This document shows, piece by piece, positions 58,201 to 64,000 of a DNA stretch of 64,000 bases. Below the pieces are notes generated by a model. The model ran no database searches and was not told the DNA's origin. It worked only from the letters and a program-made list of their open reading frames with translations. The position numbers and the translations under genes were made by a program. The first letter of the stretch is position 1. Each line of letters opens with the position of its first letter. Source of the stretch: Rehmannia glutinosa (taxonomy: Eukaryota; Streptophyta; Magnoliopsida; Lamiales; Orobanchaceae); assembly GCA_016081115.2 (NCBI GenBank), contig CM071925.1, positions 11,078,441 through 11,142,440 of the forward strand, read 5' to 3'.

Positions 58201-59640
58201 AACTCCCCCTTTTTGATGATTACAAACCAAAACAATTTTAGGAGATCGATTTTAAAACAAAACATATTTTCCGGTCTAAAAAATCAATACATTACAAGCA
58301 ACATTCATCATAAGTGAAACACACGAGTAGGAGCAAAGATTTTTCAAAAAACATTTTGCACAAGCTCCCCCTATCAACATGCATAACAAAAATAAGTAGA
58401 AGCAAAACAACTACAAGCTAAAAGCTTGAATTTCATGAGCTTGAAAGCTCCCCCTGTCACAAGACATCATTAGACAATCATAAAAGTCCATAATTCATCA
58501 AATGGACTAAGTATCATTCACATCTTTTGGCTTTTGAGAGCCCTAGCTTATACCTTTTCTTGCGAGCTTATTTTCGTTTCTTTGAGCATATGAGCGTTTT
58601 TCCTGTTTCTCCTTTTGGAATCATCAAAAAGAATGTTAGCACGATAAAATCATCATACAATTATATCAAATTGCGCAACTTAATCGTTTTATCGAGCATA
58701 TTAAAAATTTAAGCTTAAATTCCAAATAAAAAGGAAAAATTGCTCATTTGATTTGCAAAAGCTCATTTGAATGATAAAACATGATCTCTATAAACTTATA
58801 AGACTTTTCAAATCAAGAGAATCATGTAGGTGATGAATTTTTTATAGAAATATTTTGTCGAACACTTGGCGTGCATTGAATAAAACAAGAGATATATATC
58901 GCCTTTGTAATTCGTTTAAGCCAAAAAAATTCATCACCAATTGCAATACAACAACATTCATCCATCAACAATCATCCATCAACAATCATCATATACATTA
59001 TACTAATGCAAGAATTTCATCAAAATAGCAAAATACAAGCACATTCTCAAGGGTTCAACCTAATTGAGATAAAAAGGAGAAATTCTTACCAATTGATCGG
59101 AGAAGTCGGACAATATGGATGAAATAGAAGTTACATAAACTCAAAAAATATAGATTTTATAAGAAGAAAATCATTTTGAGTGAATTGTGTGTGAAAAATG
59201 CAAAGGGGTTCGATTTTGGAAGAAAACAACCAAAAATACGAAATGAAGGACATAAGCAATTTTATCACTGAAATTGCTTAGGGCGACTGGTCGACGGGTA
59301 GGGCGACCGGTGCTTGCAACTGGTCGACTGGTCGACCTCTCTGTCGACCGGTGCCTGAACACCAGTTCTGTTTCAGTGCGAATTTTGCATCAAAAATCCG
59401 ATTCACCCCTAAGTTTTAAAAAACATGCAAATTGCAAATATAGACCTCATTCAATATACATTATGTCATAATCAAGCTCGAAATGAGGTAAAAGACTCGG
59501 CGGTAAACGATTGAAAACATATGTCCGCGAGTTATCCTTGAGACGGAATTAAACACATCTCAATTTTTCGATTTTAGAAACGCAATCCCTTAAAAAATAT
59601 AGAATCTCAATATGTTTAGTTCGATTATGACGAATAATAT
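58201..59640. other. Copia internal, 3' non-coding part
   Basis: No coding exon. Contains repeated AGCTCCCCCT words (58369, 58450) and, at 59283-59357, another cluster of GACTGGTCGAC/ACCGGT words like that in the LTR. Confidence 0.6.
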
Positions 59641-60360
59641 TTTGAAAAATTGTAATCACCGGACTTGTTATCCCGAGAAAATATGAACGTTTTAAAATTT
59701 TGGATATTCAAGCCATAAGAAGGAGTGCCTTTCAAATATTTGAAAATTTCTTTTATTGGCACTTTAATGAGATTCGTTGGGATAATTTTGAAGTCGAGCA
59801 TATAGACATAAGGCATAGAAAATGTCGAGTCTAAAAGAGTAATAAACGAAGATAGACATACCTCGAATTTGATTGTTAACCAATATTCCTTTCTCAACTT
59901 TTGTCCATCTTGATATTGTTGCCATAGGAATAGAGATTGTTATTTCTTCTTCCTAACTTCTTCAAAGGTTCTTGTGTATGCTTTGGTTGTGAAATATAAC
60001 CACCTTCATGGCATTGTTCAACTTGAAATCTAAGGAAGAAATTGAGCTCCCCCATCATAATCATCTTAAATACACCTTGCACCAACTTAGAAAAACATCT
60101 TGTACAAAAATTCATTAGTAGCACCAAATCAACTTAAATTTGCACTAATAAGCAATCTTGCCCTTTTTTCAAAAACAAAGAGAGTAGTTTCAACTTTACC
60201 TCTTGTAAAATCATTTTGCAAAAGAAAATATCCAAGTCTATCATACCATACATGGGGTGCATGTTTTAAACTAAACAAGGCCTTTTATAAAAATCACTTG
60301 GCCTAGAGAAATTTTCAAACCCCGGTTGTTTTTCATAGACTTCTTTTAGAATAAAACCAT
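59625..60360 (-). pseudogene. Decayed copia RT/RNase H
   Basis: On the minus strand, the 60127-59894 frame reads MMGELNFFLRFQVEQCHEGG then YISQPKHTQEPLKKLG, the copia RT C-terminal block. Upstream to about 60360, broken frames give an RT-like stretch (KVETTLFVFEK). 59897-59625 gives EIFKYLKGTPSYGL, the RNase H-proximal block. The catalytic YVDD is not recovered. Confidence 0.75.
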
Positions 60361-61412
60361 TTAGAAAAGTGGATTTAACATCCATTTGGTAAAACTTGAA
60401 TGTTTCTTAAAGCAAGAATAGACAGGTAGAATGCAAATAGCTTCAAAAACATGCTACGGATGCAAATGTTTCATCAAAATCAATTACCTTCTTCTTGACA
60501 TTACCTTTGAGCTATTAACCTCCCCTTGGTCATCAAACTTGTTCCAAAATAACAAATAATGTCTGCAAAATCTTAACAAGATATTTTTGCACAAGAGCAT
60601 AGTAATATTGAATAATAGAGATACAATAACAAGTAACACATACTATGCTTTCATACAAATCATCAAGAGTTTCATAAAACATGTAAGTTCAAATAAGCTT
60701 GTAGAAAGCTATATAAGGTCTCTTTTGAAATATGAAAATCCAAGAGTATATAGTTGAGACCTTATTTAAAAGAAGCATTTGAACAAGAGTTTTGACAAGA
60801 ATGAATATGAGCAATCAAATGCATAATTTAGATATAAGGAGAAATTCAAATGTTTTATCAAAACAAAATATAATCCTTTACAAGTCTCGGATAAAACAAG
60901 CTTTATCGAATAGTGCCTTTCAAAAATAAAAAAAATCCTTTTAATGGCACTTGTATGAAATACTTTGAAATATCTTGAAAAATAAGCTCATAGGCATATG
61001 GCAAAAAATATATCGAGTCTAAGAGATAAATAATGATGGTGAGCGTACCTCGATATCTTATGTCTCTCTTGTCAAATAATGAGTATATAAATCCTACACA
61101 ATTCCTAGAACAAATTTTGCACACAAGAATAATTGTAATAGTGTAGGCTAGAGCAATGATATATGTCACAAGTATGCTTATGCCATAAAAATTCATAATA
61201 GATGATAAAACACTATAGTTTAAACAAATGCACAAGAGTTTTAAAAATAACATGCAAGGTCCATTTTAACAAAAAAAATTAAGAACACACAAATATATTA
61301 AAGACCTTAATTTTAAAAATAAATTTTTGAAAACTCATTTTGAAAAATTAGGCACAATTACAAACATGCATAATAACAAAATAAAATGCATATTTAAATG
61401 AGGAGATATGGT
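60361..61412 (-). pseudogene. Decayed copia pol remnants, including a second RNase H-proximal copy
   Basis: Mostly unreadable frames. 61060-60903 contains a second version of the block seen at 59880-59700: the words GTGCCTTTCAAA, TTGGCACTT and TCGAGTCTAA recur in the same order. Protease and integrase were not found. Confidence 0.55.
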
Positions 61413-62627
61413 TTACCAATTACGGCATTTCCATGGGTTATGTCTTTCCCGTTGTTGATGATATCTTCCCCTTTGAAAATCATCTTGTAGATGATGACTT
61501 CTCCAATTGCTCCATTTCCAAGGATTATGTCCTTCCCATTGATAATATCTTTCTCTTGGAAATTCATTATGGTGATGTCTTCTCCTTTGATTGAATGAGA
61601 CGGTCAGTTGATGTCTTCTTGGCGTCATGAATTTTCCTTGAATATTATTCCGCCGAGTACCTAATGTGACATCGTTTTGTGGTACCCTCAAGTGTTTGGG
61701 TCCTTTGGGATTAGCTTTGAGACTTTTAGGTCTCCAATAATGATTAGAGTTATTTCTAGCCCGACAAGTATTAACCATGTGACCCTTTTTACCACAATAA
61801 AAACAAGTAATAATTCGAGGAGCATAATGACCAACATGCATAGAGACTTGATTCTTTTTCATATGATTGACAACATTAGGCTTATGATCAAGTCCTTTAT
61901 CACAATTATGAACATCAACAATATTGGTCATTTTATTGGTACTCAAGTTGAATTTTGATAAATCCTTTTTCATGCAATTAATATCCTCAACAAGAGTACT
62001 ATTTTCTTTTTCAAGGTTTCTAACTTTGTCAAGTGTGGTGGTGTGAGCACATGATAGTGATTCATAAGAAACAAATAGACTATCCTTATCATTTTTCAAA
62101 ACATTGAATTCCTTTTTCAAATTTTTGTATTTAACAAGTAAGCTTTGGAATTCATTTTGAAGCTCATCAAAATCATTTTGCAAATCACTATAATCATTAT
62201 GTAATTCATTATAATAGGAAGTAGAAGGTTTAGAACTTACCTCGTCTTCGAAGCCCATAAGACAACGTTCGTTTTCATCGTCGTCGGAAGTTGTAGTAAG
62301 CTCATCCCATGTTGTTGGGTTTGATGTTGTACCCATTTGAGAAGTGGATGCTTTTGAGTTGCTCCTTTCATTTGCATATACTTCTTCTAACTTTCTCCAT
62401 ACTTCATGTGCCGATTTAATTCCTACAATATGATCAAATTCCAAAATGGTAAGTGAACAATAAATAATATTAAGAGCTTTACCATTTAAGGAGATGATTT
62501 TATTCTCTTCATCATTGAGCTCTTTGAAGCCTTTGGAGATGTGTGGTGTGTCCATCATCGAAATGGATTCTTCATTAATGACCGTGTTCCAAATATCGAA
62601 CCCGCAACCTTGTAGATAGCATTCCAT
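61413..62627 (-). CDS. Copia gag with coiled coil and zinc knuckle
   Basis: 404 codons open, starting MECYLQGCGFDIWNTV. Residues about 1-90 are the UBN2-type copia gag core (NIIYCSLTILEFDHI, AHEVWRKLEEVYANE) but shorter than usual. Then an acidic stretch (TTTSDDDENERCLMGFEDE), a long coiled coil (about 140-225; SDLQNDFDELQNEFQSLLV), and a CCHC knuckle CFYCGKKGHMVNTC at about residue 275. The C-terminus is Arg/His/Trp-rich with imperfect repeats (HNPWKWSNWR). It lies directly downstream of the 5' LTR and primer site. The segment normally between the core and the acidic region seems deleted. Confidence 0.85.
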   Translation of the reverse strand: MECYLQGCGFDIWNTVINEESISMMDTPHISKGFKELNDEENKIISLNGKALNIIYCSLTILEFDHIVGIKSAHEVWRKLEEVYANERSNSKASTSQMGTTSNPTTWDELTTTSDDDENERCLMGFEDEVSSKPSTSYYNELHNDYSDLQNDFDELQNEFQSLLVKYKNLKKEFNVLKNDKDSLFVSYESLSCAHTTTLDKVRNLEKENSTLVEDINCMKKDLSKFNLSTNKMTNIVDVHNCDKGLDHKPNVVNHMKKNQVSMHVGHYAPRIITCFYCGKKGHMVNTCRARNNSNHYWRPKSLKANPKGPKHLRVPQNDVTLGTRRNNIQGKFMTPRRHQLTVSFNQRRRHHHNEFPRERYYQWEGHNPWKWSNWRSHHLQDDFQRGRYHQQRERHNPWKCRNW

Positions 62628-62767
62628 TCTTTATTTCCAAAATATAAAATTTTTGGAATCAAATAGTGGTGGCTTGGGGGTGGAGGCGCCGGTACGGTAG
62701 ACTTCATTCGTAGCCGATGATTATTCCTCTTTACTCGTGATGTGGAACGAGCTTGCCAAAGAGTTTG

Positions 62768-62779
62768 GCTCTGATACCA
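62768..62779 (-). other. tRNA-Met primer binding site
   Basis: On the minus strand TGGTATCAGAGC follows the LTR end CTTACA after two bases; this is the standard plant copia primer site. Confidence 0.9.
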
Positions 62780-62781
62780 CT

Positions 62782-64000
62782 TGTAAGTCCAAGCGGCTAC
62801 GATAATCTAGAGGGGGGTGAATAGATTATCTCCATCTTTTCGATTATGCCCTTTTTTTCGAATCAAATGCGCCACGACAATAATAAAGGTGTGGAAAGTG
62901 AACAACACGCGTCGATTTATAGAGGTTCAACCCACCTATGGCCTAATCCTCTACCACCCCAGTATATCCGGGATGGATTTCAAAAAGAAAAAAGATTTTA
63001 TTAATTACCAAAATTAATACAACACCTTACAACATCACCTTGAAGAGCACCACACTCTTTTATAACACCGCCTTTGAGATTACCACAATCTCTCTTGAAG
63101 ATTACCACAATCTTCCTTCAACGGCACCTTGTGAAGATCACCACAATCTTCAATCTTGAAGAACACCAAATTCTTCAAACACCTCAAGAGCACCACACTC
63201 TTGAAACACCTATCACCTAGATCACCCAAGTGTATTCTTTCCACAAGAATACTCACAAGGATGCCTTGTGTTGAATGATTGACCAAAAATCAAGATTACA
63301 ACTCAATAATGAATATTACAATTTGAGTGCAAGTGTAATCAGAATAAAAAGCCTAGACCTCAAGAGTGTGCAAGTGCAAGAACTTAGGCTTATTACAACA
63401 AGAATGTAAAATATAAAAGCTTGGAGAATTTGCAGATTTTTCTTGTTGTTTTGATTGCTTGTGTTGTTCTTCACTTGTTTCTTCAAAATCATCTTATATT
63501 TATAGGAGAGTCTTCACAAACATAGGCTTCTCCTTCTTCACTTTTGTCTACAAAAAGAAGATCACAAGATGTAGAAATAATGTACAAAAATGAAAAGCAA
63601 ATCTTGATGATAAGGATGTCCAACGGATCAAATTTTGTTGTCAAAAGATTACACAGCGCGACCGGTCGTTCTATAGAAAATTTCGAACGTTGAATGAAAT
63701 TAGTGCGATCCAGGTACAGTTCGGAGGGGGGTCCGACCGGTCGAAGGTGGGTCCGACCGGTCAGCCCTACCCTTGACCGGTCACCCTCCCTCTTTTTTTC
63801 ACAGAAATGCTTTCTGTTTCATTTTGTGTGTTCTCCAGGTACCAGTCGACCGTTTGCTCGACCGGTCGACCTCCAACTTGAAATGTTGTCCGATTTTTGT
63901 CAAAAATAAACTTCAAGAAATACTCCAAAAAATTTGTAAATTTTTTTTTAAATCAATTGGGAGTATTTGGACAACAATTATAAACTTTTTTTTGGTGTAA
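62782..64000 (-). repeat. 5' LTR of the minus-strand copia element (partial)
   Basis: Closely matches 56681-57900. Contains an extra block of about 36 bp near 63186-63235 (CACCACACTCTTGAAACACC) absent from the other LTR. Runs off the window. Confidence 0.92.

Larger units (their letters stand above)
56681..64000 (-). mobile_element. Ty1/copia retrotransposon on the minus strand, 5' LTR cut by window end
   Basis: The LTRs are at 56681-58200 (3' LTR) and from 62782 to beyond 64000 (5' LTR, partial). On the minus strand TGGTATCAGAGCC (initiator tRNA-Met primer site) lies two bases inside the right LTR. A polypurine tract, AAAAAGGGGGAG on the minus strand, lies two to three bases inside the left LTR. 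Gag is long and open; pol is reduced to decayed RT/RNase H pieces. The copy is therefore non-autonomous. Confidence 0.93.

Noticed and set aside
53620..64000. Endogenous pararetrovirus
   Set aside because: LTRs, tRNA-Met primer site, polypurine tract and copia/gypsy gag explain the region; no movement protein or virus-type coat protein seen.

Overview
The window is nuclear DNA of a flowering plant, most likely a eudicot. It has GT-AG spliced genes with short exons, a plant hydroxyproline O-arabinosyltransferase, a plant flotillin, a cytosolic RPS11 gene, and plant Ty1/copia and Ty3/gypsy retrotransposons making up roughly half of the sequence. I cannot name the species. No rRNA, tRNA, CRISPR or bacterial-type operon was found.

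Layout. 1-2405 (+): 3' end of a gene for a helical-repeat protein. 4301-7927 (+): complete eight-exon HPAT/RDN1-type Golgi arabinosyltransferase gene. 8568-19297 (-): large multi-exon gene for a SET-domain histone methyltransferase, convergent with HPAT. 19298-21757: intergenic, with a degenerate AT-rich repeat and a hAT-like end. 21758-32147: nearly full-length Ty3/gypsy element of the Tat type, with dual RNase H, an eightfold hairpin array and an antisense extra ORF. 32148-32543: piece of an unrelated copia LTR. 32544-34156: AT-rich repeats. 34157-36845 (-): two-exon flotillin gene. 36967-48942: composite Ty1/copia array LTR-internal-LTR-internal-LTR flanked by one 5-bp target duplication, sitting 121 bp upstream of the flotillin ATG. 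50761-53113 (-): six-exon RPS11 gene. About 53620-56500: gag-only gypsy remnant with a 50-bp minisatellite. 56681-64000 (-): a second copia family with 1.5-kb LTRs, an intact-looking gag and a decayed pol; its 5' LTR runs off the window.

The host genes are unrelated housekeeping or regulatory genes (cell-wall/peptide glycosylation, chromatin, membrane microdomains, translation) and do not form a functional cluster. The accessory part is retrotransposon biology. Three points stand out: the three-LTR copia array acting as one insertion in a gene promoter; the gypsy element's hairpin array and antisense ORF with its own TATA box; and a consistent pattern of single-base deletions in conserved exons plus CG/CNG confusion in the repeats, which looks more like consensus-sequence error than biology and should be settled before any of these genes is called a pseudogene. 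I saw no clearly new biological system.
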